DNA from: Platycnemis pennipes | Lineage: Eukaryota; Arthropoda; Insecta; Odonata; Platycnemididae | Length of the DNA: 64,000 bases | Direction: 5' to 3' | Assembly: GCA_933228895.1 (NCBI GenBank) | Contig: OW121857.1 | Location: 72,907,672 to 72,971,671, forward strand | Part shown: in pieces, positions 35,245 to 45,999 of the stretch | Numbering within the stretch: position 1 is the first letter of the stretch | How the letters are laid out: each line of letters begins with the position of its first letter | Made by a program: the position numbers and the translations under genes | Notes under the pieces: model-generated | Seen by the model: only the letters and a program-made list of their open reading frames with translations | Told to the model about the DNA's origin: nothing | Databases searched by the model: none

Positions 35245-35830
35245 TTAAATATTTAAGTACGCATTTCTTGAAATGTATGCATATGCTCCGTTAATCCTTG
35301 AATGCGAAGTAAGCCATACGCTCCCACTCGGTAGGATGACAACAGCAGCCCTCCCTGCCCAGGCTTTACCTCGTAAACTCCCTCGCCCTTGTCCTACACC
35401 CACGCTTGGGCCTTTTTCTTCGCCCTGCACTCACCCCTTAAAGATCAAATGAATACGACCCGGAGGGAAAAAGAGAGAGAGAGAGAAGGAATGCGTTTGT
35501 AGGGACGAATGAGCTTAGACCGTTGCTTTCCCTTACCTCCCCCCCGTCCCTCTCCCTTAAACTCCTCATCTTCACCCACGAAAACCAAACTGGAGGGACA
35601 ACCGTAAAAGGCCTCTGGACTAGTGCGTGAATGCCCCCTCACAGCAGGGGTGCAGTTCCTCTCCCCCGCACCTCAACGGCCCCTTTTCTTTGGCCCAGGG
35701 GCGTGCTGAGGGTTGCGAGAGCTGTGTGGGAGGAGTGAGGCATTTTTTCATGCGAGGGGGGTCTTGTCAAGTGGATGGTTCCTTCGCCGCTTCCTCCCTG
35801 TTCCCTTTATTGCTCTAAACCTCCATCCCA
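35245..35830. other. Mixed C-rich/G-rich block with an (AG)n run
   Basis: A short AG microsatellite lies at 35470-35486. C-rich tracts (C7-GT-C3-TCT-C3 near 35540) and G-rich tracts (35700-35760) follow. Short frames are compositional. Confidence 0.55.
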
Positions 35831-35839
35831 ATACGTCCA

Positions 35840-36340
35840 GTCGGACGGACTTTCTAGGGCCATATATGCGTCAACTTAAGCCACAGAAGTCGTGTCGATT
35901 AAAAATTTAAGGTAAATTTAATTCTCGTGAAGCCCTATGAATTTATCGTGCCAAAGATGCTTTCCATCATTTATTCCCTGCATATCACCATTGTAGGAAA
36001 AGTGAAAGTTGAAATTTATTATCCGCATGATATTTTCATAAGCTCTCATTCAGTAATATGTGAAAAATTAGTGCACATAAGCAGTTCAGTTTGGTGATTA
36101 TTCACCCCCTTTGTCATACCGTCATTGTGGGTTTCAGGGTATGTTACTTGTAAATTAAGTCTAAGTTACCTAGGTTCTACCAAGAAGAAATTTTAGGAGC
36201 TCAGATGCGATTTAAATATCTATACTAAATATTCCCTTTTTCGTGATTCAAAGAGAGATGCAGCCTAGTATCCCGGCCGTACAACGCAAGGGGCCGTTTT
36301 TGTGGATCGAATTTTTTATCTTGATGCAAATAATGTATTA
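35840..36340. other. AT-rich spacer
   Basis: No feature seen. Confidence 0.5.
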
Positions 36341-36350
36341 GGTTAACGCC

Positions 36351-36710
36351 TTATATCTGGTAGTTTGTCACCGGATAGCGGTAGATATTTTTACTAGTCT
36401 TCTGGGTGCCATATTTGACCTCTGGCAGGCACAATCTCTTTAGCTTGTGGGCGAGTATGATGAACTGCGATGCATTCCACCTGATTTTATCGCGGAGCAT
36501 ATATGGGCAGTAAAACAAAGTGGATATCCAAACAGAAATTCGCAGTTGTATTTCCAGGAAAAGGCCATTTTGGTCGGGGTAAAATGCATTCAAAACAATA
36601 TGATAAAGGTAAAATATTCCCAAAGAGACCACTGTTTGAAGAAAGGATGTTATCCTCAGCAAATGCTTCCAACTAAAAATATTTTCATTCATTCTTATGC
36701 AGTCTCATGA
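36351..36710. other. Overlapping open frames on both strands, unrecognised
   Basis: A 113-codon minus-strand frame (36351-36692) and an 87-codon plus-strand frame (36447-36710) cover the same DNA. Unlike most frames in this window, both have ordinary, mixed amino-acid composition. I compared them by eye with common transposase and reverse-transcriptase motifs and recognised nothing. It may be an eroded fragment of a transposon or pseudogene, or chance. Confidence 0.2.
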
Positions 36711-36719
36711 TACAAAAAC

Positions 36720-37355
36720 GTTGTCTCTCCATGGTCGTTGATATATCTCTCTCTACTTACTGCAAGTTTTCCAACTAAATTTCCTAGCTACCTAAGCGAA
36801 AAATCTTCAAGTATGATTCGCTATTATATTTATTTTAACAATTCCTTACAACATAACCCAAACGCCATTTGGGCTTGTGGCCAATTTTCACGTATCTGGT
36901 GACACGAAATGAGAAATGTGTTAGGCTTATTCTAGGTTTTTCTGTTAGACTTATGTATTGTTGACGGCCGTTTTCATTTTCAATTTTTTAAATTCATTCT
37001 ATTTAGTAGAATTGGAATTGAAAATTCTTACCGGTTAGCTATCGGAGCACGAATACCGCAATATCCCTGAAGTTTTCGGACCTGCTATCATTTTCATTTG
37101 AACGAAGACAATATCTAGTGCCGAGCCTTAATATTTTAACTATTAATATTTATTTATTTGTTGATTATGTCAGCCAATGTAATAGCCTTTGTGCCGTTTT
37201 TGGTATTGAAATAAATAAACTCTGGGCAATATATTGTCAAAAATGAGCATAACTACACGTCAATCTTCTCTGTGGCTTATGGTAATCCATCCCCTATGTG
37301 AATTTTCTTATCCAAAAACATCAACATTCACGGCCACTGGAGTTCCATTTTAAAG
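36720..37355. other. AT-rich non-coding DNA
   Basis: No supported feature. A GTAAGT donor on the minus strand near 36757 has no acceptor partner. Confidence 0.55.
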
Positions 37356-37359
37356 TTAA

Positions 37360-38000
37360 ATGAATGGATTCTTCCAAGTCCTCTACGCTCTCTTCCCTCT
37401 ACGGGGAGACTTAAACACCCTATTCTCTCGGTGGAAGGGTGCAGTGCCAACGAAATGGAACGTGGCGAATCCCAGTGCTTCGACGGGCTTGTCACTCAGT
37501 CAACCCCGGAACCTTATGGGATTCTCACTCTTGGTCAGGAAAGGGGGTTCGAGTTCCTGGAAGAGCACGACCATGAGGGAAAGAGAGCAAGGAGGCACTT
37601 CGGGTGGCTATTTTGGTGGTAGCCGAAAGTCCTGCATGTCGTTGGGGACGGGGACTCCGCGCGGCGTGTTAATGACCAAGATTTCTCAGGTCCGAAGGGA
37701 GGTACTTGTGAAGGGAAGGGGGTCCTTGCAAAATTGAAAGACTTGAAAAGGAAGGCGGGCCTCTAGGGTTGAGGGAGACGAAGGGTGTGGTGGTAGGGTA
37801 AGGGGATGATGGTCAACGGGGTATTTGTCTCACCTGGGAGGAGGAGAGAGGGTGGAAAAAAATCATCTGTAAACCTTAAGGGTGGTCAGGGATTTTGAAG
37901 GTCTTCTAGACTCTAGGGAGGAGAAAAAACTGAGGGTTTTGTGATGGGAGGTAAGGGGGTCGATGGGCTAAGATTTACGGCTCAAATAGACCCTTAAAAA
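37360..38000. other. Purine-rich block
   Basis: G/A-rich on the + strand from about 37540 to 37970 with many AGGG strings. The 125-codon frame 37360-37737 has no domain. A pyrimidine tract ending in CAG joined to GTGAGAC on the minus strand at 37828-37850 is explained by this composition. Confidence 0.5.
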
Positions 38001-38009
38001 AAGGCCTTG

Positions 38010-38960
38010 TGTAAAGCGTTTGCGGTCACAAAGGGTAGATTTTAAAGGTCGTACGTGTCATATTTTTTTCCTCCTGCACTAATTCTAAAGGGTTATATTG
38101 TACTCTATTCATTTGAAGATCCACGCTCACGTATTTTAGGGACTGGTCGAATTTTCACACCCTGCCTAACCCAAAGTAAGCCAAGAAGGCGATGGTATGG
38201 GTGAATTTGGATAGTGTTGTTTTTTGTTGGAATGCTGGGCAGTAGCGGGTTTTAATGACATGTTTGCCTCTTCCAAGTTTTATATCCTTATTATGCCCAT
38301 TAGCTTGTCGGATAATTAATTACCTCTTGTCCTCCATGATGATCATCATGCGCTAATTGAGTAGTATACTGGGAGAAGATTAATGGGACCATGCCAATCG
38401 CATGTCGCGTTTGTTGGAAGTTTTCTTGTGCACAGTTGTAAACTGTAATGACTTCTGTAAATAAATCCATGCAAAATAGATTAAATCAATATGCATATTT
38501 TAACACGATGACTCAGTTTCCGTGATAGATATGACTTTCATACCTATTTACTTAAAAGTCAAAACTCACGACTCTGTGAAAATACTCTCATCAAAATTCT
38601 GCAACATGCAAACACTTATTTTGAAGTGTTTACCTAACTTCAGTTTAGAACATGAAACCGATTGTATCTTAAATTAATGATATGACGTTTATTGAAGTTT
38701 TATTCTACGAGTTGATGCTCCTAACAATGCTGGTGGTCGCAAATAGAACTTGAAAGTACTTTGTTTCATGAGATGCATGTGATCAGATATATTATTTTTT
38801 TACTATCAACAATTCTGCACGAACGACTTATTTGTCATTTGAACCGATAATCAAGATATCAAGAGTGTATCATTGCAATTGCTTATTCATAACGATTGCG
38901 TCCGCGCTCTATTTTCTCAATGGTACCTCTCATGACCACGTATGAAACCAAACCCTAGGC
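38010..38960. other. AT-rich DNA with one 16-bp palindrome
   Basis: CATGATGATCATCATG at 38335-38350 is a perfect palindrome. No other feature is supported. Confidence 0.55.
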
Positions 38961-38967
38961 CTTCTCG

Positions 38968-39528
38968 CTAAGCCCTGGGCGCTGTTTCTGGAAGAGAATC
39001 CAGTAATAGGGGGCAGAGGGACGTGTCCATTCCCTGGAATGCGTCCGAGGGCCATAGTGTACAGTAATGGAGGAGTCCTATAGCTCCTTTGGGACCGGCT
39101 GGGGCCGTGGAATGGGGGAGAAAGACGGCTGTGGGCGTTCCCCAGGGGAGTTTGAAGGGACTTACCCGCGTGGAACAGACAGTTCTTATGACGGGTGAAT
39201 TTTGGAGAACCTTAAGGAAGGAGTGCCACGAGGGTTTGGTTCTATCCCTTACCACCCCGACACATGTCCTCAGGGTCCCCCCCCCCTGGAAAGGGACCGT
39301 TTTTACTACCTCCTCCTCGCAAGGAGCACCACATGTTGTTGTCCGTCTATCGTAGGACTCGGACTGACTTTCCTGAGGTTCCTCGCTTTCCTTGAAAATC
39401 GAGCCATCTCCACTCTCCACCTCAAGAAGTGCACATTTAACACTCGTGTACTTAGTGTAACTCTTACCAAGGTGGTCACTTATTTCATGTACCATGGTCA
39501 ATGTCGCAACTTCCCTGTTTGCTCATAG
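38968..39528. other. GC-richer block with overlapping long frames, unrecognised
   Basis: A 177-codon minus-strand frame (38968-39501) overlaps two plus-strand frames (39089-39355 and 39202-39528). The minus frame is less biased in composition than the other long frames of the window. I see no domain, signal peptide or conserved motif, and plausible splice sites at its edges were not found. Coding is possible but unsupported. Confidence 0.2.
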
Positions 39529-39534
39529 GTGAAT

Positions 39535-40435
39535 CTCTCAACAATCCATGTATTTCGAAATCGATCAATTGTCATGGTGATAAGTGGCTCGGTGGACATT
39601 CTTTTCATTGAATCATGAAGGCATTCAGTCTAAACATGTGCATTGGTAGGATGTAAATACAACTACTATTAGCTTAAATTTTCGATTTCTCTGACAAATT
39701 GTTAATAAAGGATCGATAATTTGCCTCCATTCACGGTGTTCGTCATAATTCAAGCTAGTAATCCACTGAAACAAATTATCACATCGAGCATGTATTTCCT
39801 AAAATTTGCTAAATACAACGGTCAATGAATCTCACAAAATGTAAAAAAATAATGTTTTAAAGTTCTTCTGCCATTGGTATGCGTTTTTCATCATGGTAAG
39901 CAAGTCACTTGGCTTGTAATTTCACTTCAGTTGCTATTACTTTTATAGCTATAACTTTTAGGAGTGATAAGCTTCGGCATGTTGATTTAAAATTGGGAAT
40001 TCATTTCAGAAGCTGCTTAAATAGCAATGATTCATTCCATCCCATTTATATTTCCGTTTTTCAGCCCTTCCCTATTAGCTGCTCGTTTCACTTCGTTTTT
40101 CCATAAAATAACGGGCATTTTGTGTGAAGACGTAATAGATAAATATTCCATGTAAACGTATCATCATTCAATCGCTTTGAAACAGCTTTGTGGTCACAAT
40201 ATTTTCTTTTCCGTTTTAGAGTAAATTTAGGCGTCACGTCTGTTGGATATGTTCATGCAAAACAAAGAAGCCGAATCTGTTTTATCATTAGGGTGGAGTG
40301 GACGAATATTTTATTTCCGAAAGTGATTGTTCAAGCCGATCTTTTTCTCCTCATTTTTGCAACGAGAATGGTCTGCGCTGTGGTTCTTAGATGTGCGACT
40401 GAGAATCTAAGAGGCTGAGGGTTGACGCACACGTT
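39535..40435. other. AT-rich non-coding DNA
   Basis: Only short frames; nothing recognised. Confidence 0.55.
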
Positions 40436-40439
40436 TCAG

Positions 40440-41285
40440 CAGTTCAGTGGAAGTTTGTCCGGCAGAGAGGGGAAAAAGAACCAAATTCTCTCCTCGAGGG
40501 AAATGCGATTTGCGTTCGTGGGTGTTCCACTTTCATCCCCTGCGGACCCTTACGATTTTATTTTTTTCTCCCTCCTCCCGGTCCCAATCTCTCGATAGAA
40601 TTACGATCCCTCTCCTGTCCACCACCACTTCACTCGCTCCTTTCAAGGAATCTTCCGGACGTGGAATGAGATTATTGTCAGCCAGCCTTAATTTCGCTTT
40701 GCGGTTACATACCGTAGAAGGCGGGCGCTTCTATCTCTGTGACCGACCGACGGATTCATCCCCACTCCGCCCCAACTCTCCTCCATCCACCCCATTTCTC
40801 AATGTCCGCGGTGGGAGGGATGCTAGACCACCCCGTTTTTCCTTCTCGCAGTGTCCATCGTCGGCTTCCTCCATTTTTAATGACGTGGGAGGTCTCGAGA
40901 CTGGCGCAGGCCGAGGGAATTCTCCCGCCGACAATGGATTCGGATAAGGAGAGGCTTGGTATCGGTTTGAAATGAAGAAGATTGGGTTCGTCGTTTGGAT
41001 GGCTCCGGGTTAACGAGATTTGTGTAGGTAGCCAACCTCGTCCGTTCCCTTCTCCTGTGGGCACCTCTCCTCGCTTCACCGCCTTCGCATTGGTCGTCTC
41101 GAAGAGTGACTTTGACCTCGCACAAAAGCATCCAACGAACGATTCCCTGAGAACACTTTCCTGCCTCTACTCTCCCTCTTACGCTTCTTTCCAGCTATTT
41201 TTTATTCTTTTATTTTCTCCTCCACCTTTTCGTCATTCCCCCGAGATATCTTCGATGTATCTCTTTCGACTCATTGCATGATTTC
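40440..41285. other. GC/CT-richer block, overlapping frames
   Basis: About 40520-40900 is pyrimidine-rich and 41040-41280 is T/C-rich. Frames on both strands (166 codons at 40447-40947; 107 at 40756-41079 minus; 99 at 40982-41281) overlap and lack domains. It lies just upstream of the candidate recursive splice site, but no link is visible. Confidence 0.45.
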
Positions 41286-41390
41286 GCTTTCGTGTTGTTG
41301 ATTTCGTCTGCGTTTCCTATCTGCTATGTTGGTCTTAATTTTGCTGACGATGATTATGCAATTTTAAATGTGCGTTTCTTGGTTGCCAAT

Positions 41391-41431
41391 TGACTAATTT
41401 ATTTTGTTTCTTTGTTCACAGGTGAGTACTG
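41391..41431 (+). promoter_or_regulatory. Candidate recursive (ratchet) splice site
   Basis: TTTGTTCACAG at 41411-41421 is an excellent 3' splice site: a pyrimidine tract runs from about 41399 and CAG ends at 41421. It is followed without a gap by GTGAGTAC (41422-41429), an excellent 5' splice site. A branch-point-like GACTAAT sits at 41392-41398, with the presumed branch A about 24 nt from the AG, a normal spacing. This acceptor-donor juxtaposition is the definition of a zero-length-exon ratchet point, known from long insect introns. The scan of the + strand gave no second site of equal quality. If used, the transcript runs left to right through this window. Confidence 0.5.
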
Positions 41432-41502
41432 GTTCATCATGCATGTTGGGAAGCTGCCAACCATACGATCTAACGGAGAGGAGAGTTGATGTTACTAACT
41501 TA
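41422..41502 (+). other. Candidate RS-exon / cassette exon (81 nt)
   Basis: It starts at the acceptor AG|G (41421/41422) and ends at a second strong donor, GTAAGTAATG, at 41503. The length is 81 nt, a multiple of three. The frame starting at the first base is open for all 27 codons and the other two contain stops. In the recursive-splicing model, the first donor (GTGAGT) competes with this downstream donor, which defines the exon before the second step removes it; it could equally be an ordinary alternative exon. The peptide resembles nothing I know. No neighbouring exons are visible in the window, so the host gene is unknown. Confidence 0.35.
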
Positions 41503-41812
41503 GTAAGTAATGAAATATATTCAGGTGCCCAATTTGGATATTTTTAAAGAGAAAATAGGATCAAAGAGGAAAGGGCATCAAATTTCTTGGAGTTTGAATG
41601 AAGTCGGAGATCTTAAGTTGCAGCCATTCGCGAAATATTTTAAAAACATTGATTCACTTAAAGTTAGAAGCCCCCCGCATATAAGCAGATGATAAGACAT
41701 TGAAAGATCTTGATATTAATTTGGATTGATCAAGGTGTAAATTCAGTAGACTCCCGTTCTACAGGTTTGCAAATATATTATATATTTGACTTCTTAGGCT
41801 ACTAAAAATCTG

Positions 41813-41991
41813 TCATGAAAATAAAAATGACTTGATATATTCCACACCGTATATCGCAACTACCGACCGCGGTTTCGACGGCTAGAGTGTCATTATCAAG
41901 GCAACTAAATATGACTCTCTATCCGTCGAAACAGCGGTCGGTAGTTGCAATAAAAGGTGTGGAATATGCCAAGTCATTTTTATTTTCATGA
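41813..41991. mobile_element. 179-bp fold-back MITE (near-perfect hairpin)
   Basis: The left arm 41813-41893 and right arm 41911-41991 are inverted copies, 81 nt each and aligned without gaps, with about 8 mismatches. The intervening loop is 17 nt. Both ends are TCATGA. Each arm contains GCAACTACCGACCGC, a GTTTCGACGG block and a TCATTTTTATTTTCATGA end (or their complements). I see no clear target duplication. No coding capacity. It is an old or tolerated fold-back element, since both arms have changed only slightly from each other. Confidence 0.85.
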
Positions 41992-41999
41992 TGCTTCCA

Positions 42000-42475
42000 A
42001 TCCACAAAGTAACGCCAGAGGGTATTTCTTCGATACTAAAAACGTATATTGTACCTAGAAACCCGTGCGTACAATTAGAAACAAAACTTTGTATTTTTGA
42101 AATGTATCCTATCCCCTTGCGTGTCGGTCAAATACCTCTGCATATGTATTTTAGTGGTAATAGTTAAGGTTTCAAGTAATTGATCCTTATTTTATGCTAA
42201 ACAATCAGATTATTTATGTATTTGCTTACTTTTCAAACAAATGAACCTTCATTGGCCCATTACGTTTTAGCAATGAAAAATTAAAGTTCATGCTACAAGT
42301 ACGTTACCAGACAAGTTGATATGCAATTTAGAAGCGCCCATCCACAGATGACCGGTGATGATTTTTAAAATTTTAGTGCTTATCTCCATTCTCTCGTTGT
42401 CCAGGAAACGTCCCTGCGAGTAGATAGTTACTCATGCCTTAACTTATGACTCTCTGGCGTGTATAGATTGACGAT
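42000..42475. other. AT-rich spacer
   Basis: No feature seen. Confidence 0.5.
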
Positions 42476-42479
42476 TGAC

Positions 42480-42905
42480 GGAGGCCGATATTAAAATTAC
42501 GAGTCGAGGGAGGGAGGGTGGTTGGGCAGGCGTGTGTTTTGTCGCGGGGCGGGAGAGTTGAGAGGCGGGTAGGAGGAGTCAGCTGTTTCCCCCGGGAAGA
42601 GAGCAAGAACCCTTCCGCCGACGACGCCTACGGCCAAGGCAGCGCACGGGCTGTCAAAGAATGACGGATTGCCGTCGGGCGATAAGGCCGCGGATGGCGG
42701 AGGTCGAGCGGGGAACTTACGAGGGAGATCGTGAGCGTGTCTATGCGTTTGTCAGCGTGCGATAGCAATGGAATGATGGGAGAAGCCGGAGATCCACGGG
42801 TTCGGGCATTGGGGGCGAGAGGGGGATAAAAACGGGAAACATTTAAAAAAAAGTCGATCTTTGTCGACCGCTTCGATAGTCTGAGCGAGAGAAAAGAGTT
42901 GTGGA
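42480..42905. other. GC/CpG-rich island without an open frame
   Basis: Rich in CpG and G (for example 42535-42580 and 42610-42720), flanked by AT-rich DNA on both sides. Unlike the other GC-rich blocks it carries no open frame of 60 codons or more. A regulatory role is possible; nothing more is visible. Confidence 0.4.
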
Positions 42906-42909
42906 TACA

Positions 42910-44945
42910 ACAGTGGGGTCGTGTCTTTGAAACTCAGCCTCCTCGGGTATTAAATTCGATGGTGACGTCACCTTGGACTTTTAGTGCCACCCGTAGCGCG
43001 AGTATAATTCTCCCGTCTTGTTAAATAAGGACCACCGCTCCCATCTCTTAACCCAATCCTTCGCAAGTCATTCATTCCTCGGAGGATGAGAACCCTGATA
43101 GAAAATTTGCTCCTTACTGCACTAATATAGTGCGTAGAGCATGTCACCTAATGTACACTTCCTCTTATATATCTTCATTCCATATAAACGGCCTACGCCA
43201 TTCCTTTCTAAAGAAGATAATGTCTCACTACGAATTAATCACCGTTCAACCTTTTCCTTTATCCATATCCATCCGGTTTATCTTCTCCAGAGTCTTTCGG
43301 TAGGCGATTGGCGTTAGCAGTTGACGTTCGGCCGTACGCCGCATGGGAAGTCGTTGAAATCAAGTTTTCCAACCTCTTCTATCTCCCAATGAGATCTCGA
43401 TGATGTGCAAGTTTGCGCCATGGCCGTCTAGCCTTGGGAATGCCCCCGCCTCAGTCCTCCCGCGCGATTCGAGAAATCCATGGGGGTCTTTGTACCATTG
43501 TCTCGCCTTGTTTGTCCGGTTGTTTTATTACCATGTCTCTGCGGTCGAACTCAATAGTCTACTTGGTCAACTCGCGGTCACACAGCTATTTCGCCGTCTG
43601 TCAACTCGTACTGTAAAGTCTCACGTATCAGATGATTGTAAATAAAAGATTATGGTGGGAAGAAGTTATTCAACTCCACGGTTAACCCAAGGGTTTAACT
43701 ACATAGGATGGCATTATTGACAATAAGAGAGTTATATAAACTGTGCAATACACTTGATAAATGATCATATTATAAATAATTTTTACCGGAATAAAGTTCA
43801 ACTATAATGTGTTAGATATTCTAAAAACGCTATGCAGAAATGCCATAAAGCTAAACGAGGAATAGAGATCTCTCTCAGAAGTCGAGAGAGATCTATAGTC
43901 TCAGAATTTGTTCTTTTAATCAAGCGTTATCTATTTCCTTAAAAAATGGGATTGAGTGTGGACATATAATTAATAATTTGAGAAATATTTCTTGTCCTAC
44001 GATTGAAAAAAGTATGAACACATACATGCATATGATCTATAGCTCTGCTTCATGAAGTGGAAAACGAAAACTCTTTTCATAGCTATACACAAAAATATTC
44101 GGTTCTGAAACACCTATTAATACCTATTGATTCCAATCATGATTGGTGCTTCTGATAATACTTCATTTAAAATATTATTTCTGCGTCTGTCACGCTAACA
44201 ATATCGCGCATTGAATCACTGACTTTCTGTCAAAACGAAATCTGTTAAAGCCAATTAAGTGCATCGACTTCCTTCGGAAATCGTGATCGAAGTCATTAAT
44301 CCTTCACTTTTCATTTTTCAATCCAGCTCTAAGCATTTTAAAATTAAGTGCAGTGCTGTCTATCCTTGGGTCAGCACTTTATCAATCTCACGCGGCTGAG
44401 GATGTGGCGGAGGAGTTCATAAATACGTCGCTGTGTAAATCACAGAACATCTGGCGGTCTGCCACGTTCATCATCGCGGAATGCAACTTTTCCCAAACAA
44501 CCGTTTGCTAATAGATTTCAATGGGTCGATGGTCATCTTCCAGTGAACTCAGTCCGTATTCCATTTGTTCAGAGAGCATTCCGAAATTAACGTGATAAAA
44601 ATTGAAATCAAATCTTTCATTAAAACACAGATGCAGGCCCATATTTTCAACCGCTCAATCTCACAGGGAATATTACTATATTATATTGGTATATCATGTA
44701 AAATGGTAGACACGTAAACATTTTGTTATGTACTTGTCTTTGCTTCTCAGAGGAGGTTACTAAGTGAGGACATTTGTGGTATCAAGCATATTCTGGTAAT
44801 TGCGGAAAGTAGGAATTATGAAGAAATGACAGGAGGATAGAAAAACATGGCATCGACACTAGTCTCCCTTAGCAAAACTAACCAAGGTTTACTTTTTTAC
44901 GTAATTTCTCTTCGTCGGAGTACTCTACGTCAATCTATTTCTATA
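42910..44945. other. AT-rich non-coding DNA
   Basis: A good acceptor-like string ends at about 44750 (TTTGCTTCTCAG), followed by an open 29-codon stretch but no consensus donor. Two overlapping frames at 43400-43645 have no domain. Apart from the hairpin at 43866-43894, nothing is supported. Confidence 0.5.
43866..43894. repeat. Perfect 11-bp inverted repeat, 7-nt loop
   Basis: AGATCTCTCTC at 43866-43876 pairs exactly with GAGAGAGATCT at 43884-43894. Short low-complexity stem, function unknown. Confidence 0.75.
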
Positions 44946-44954
44946 AGGCACTAA

Positions 44955-45055
44955 ACTAGGGACCAGGAATTCCATAGAAAATTCTGTCCCTGCCGTAACT
45001 CGAACATGGTTCTGAATGGGAGGGTATTACTTTAACCACCACACCAGCCCGATAC
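44955..45055 (-). mobile_element. tRNA-like SINE head
   Basis: On the minus strand GCTGGTGTGGTGGTTAAAG (complement at about 45030-45050) looks like an A box, and ATGTTCGAGTTACGG (complement at about 44992-45006) like a B box, spaced as in a tRNA. The rest of the cloverleaf is degenerate. The 3' body cannot be delimited, and it does not match the SINE families A to C obviously. Confidence 0.5.
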
Positions 45056-45079
45056 CTATGAGTTGCATAACTTACCCTC

Positions 45080-45735
45080 TTGTCAGTTCCCTCCCTGCAT
45101 CCCGATAATGGATGCGTAACGTGAGAAGGTTCCTGACGTTCCACCGACGCGGCCAATGATGTTGAGTCGCGATTCCAACCCACAAAAACCCTCCCCATCT
45201 CCACCACCCGCCACCCGATTCGTGCGTTTCCTCCGGCCACACTTTCCACACACATAACTTCCGCTTCATCCATTTTATACACCGCTTACATCTCTTCGTG
45301 CCGCCCCCTCGAGCACCACCGCCGCCTCTCCCGATCTTTTTGATTTCCCACCCTCCCCCGCTCCGCGAGTGGTACACGCGATGAGCGTGCACGCACACGC
45401 CCTTGTCGTGTCTTATGTTTTTCCACCCCCCACCCCTATCCAGTTTGCGCCCCCCTCCCAATCTCACCCCCTCACGACCGGTATCTTTTTGGCGGGTGGT
45501 CTTAACTCACCACCCCGCCCGGGAGCCCGCGGGAATTCGACCAAAACCCTCACACACACTGTACCCTTGCTCCTTCCCAGTTCCCCATCCATCCAATATT
45601 AACGCCACTGCTCTCTCTCAAGTTGCACCCAGTATTCTACCCCCTATCTCTCTTCCTCCGCCCCTGAACCCCTTGGGAGAAACTTCTCCTACTTCCAGCA
45701 TGGAGGATCCCTTCGTATTATGAAAATAAGGTAAA
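45080..45735. other. C-rich strand-asymmetric block
   Basis: The + strand is C-rich, poor in G, with many CACC and CCCC runs from about 45100 to 45690. Overlapping frames on both strands (45072-45467 minus, 45403-45723 plus) are Gly/Arg-rich and Pro/Ser-rich respectively. Composition only. Confidence 0.6.
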
Positions 45736-45854
45736 TTATCCCATCACTGTATTATAAATTCTCCTATACTACTATTTTTTCTCTGCACTAAATTGTCTTC
45801 TCCCTGCATCGCAAAAGCCACGAGCTCTCGGTGAATATGTGATGTGCTTAGTGT

Positions 45855-45990
45855 TTTTCTTCCCATCCACGAAAGGCCTCGCCCCCTCAACTTTGACGTC
45901 CAACCCAAAAGGACCGGATGCTTATCCGGCGTGCAGCCCGGATTCCCCCCTTGGCCTTTATCCGTTACGATAACCACTGGTGCTCATATC
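45855..45990 (-). mobile_element. Possible third family C SINE copy, eroded
   Basis: On the minus strand CACCAGTGGTTATCG resembles an A box and GGGGGGAATCCGGGC a B box that has lost a few bases. A body string, GGTTGGACGTCAAAG, then occupies the place of the GGGACGTA(A/G)AA string seen near 29.53 and 59.62 kb. Similarity is partial, so the family assignment is tentative. Confidence 0.4.
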
Positions 45991-45999
45991 GAATGCGTA

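Noticed and set aside
36351..36710. Transposase fragment suspected from mixed-composition frames on both strands
   Set aside because: No catalytic or DNA-binding motif could be recognised in any frame, so no family is named; it is kept only as an unassigned region.
37827..37850. Minus-strand ratchet-like site (pyrimidine tract, CAG joined to GTGAGAC)
   Set aside because: It sits in a purine-rich block where such a pyrimidine tract is expected on the minus strand, lacks a clear branch point, and is on the strand opposite to the better site.
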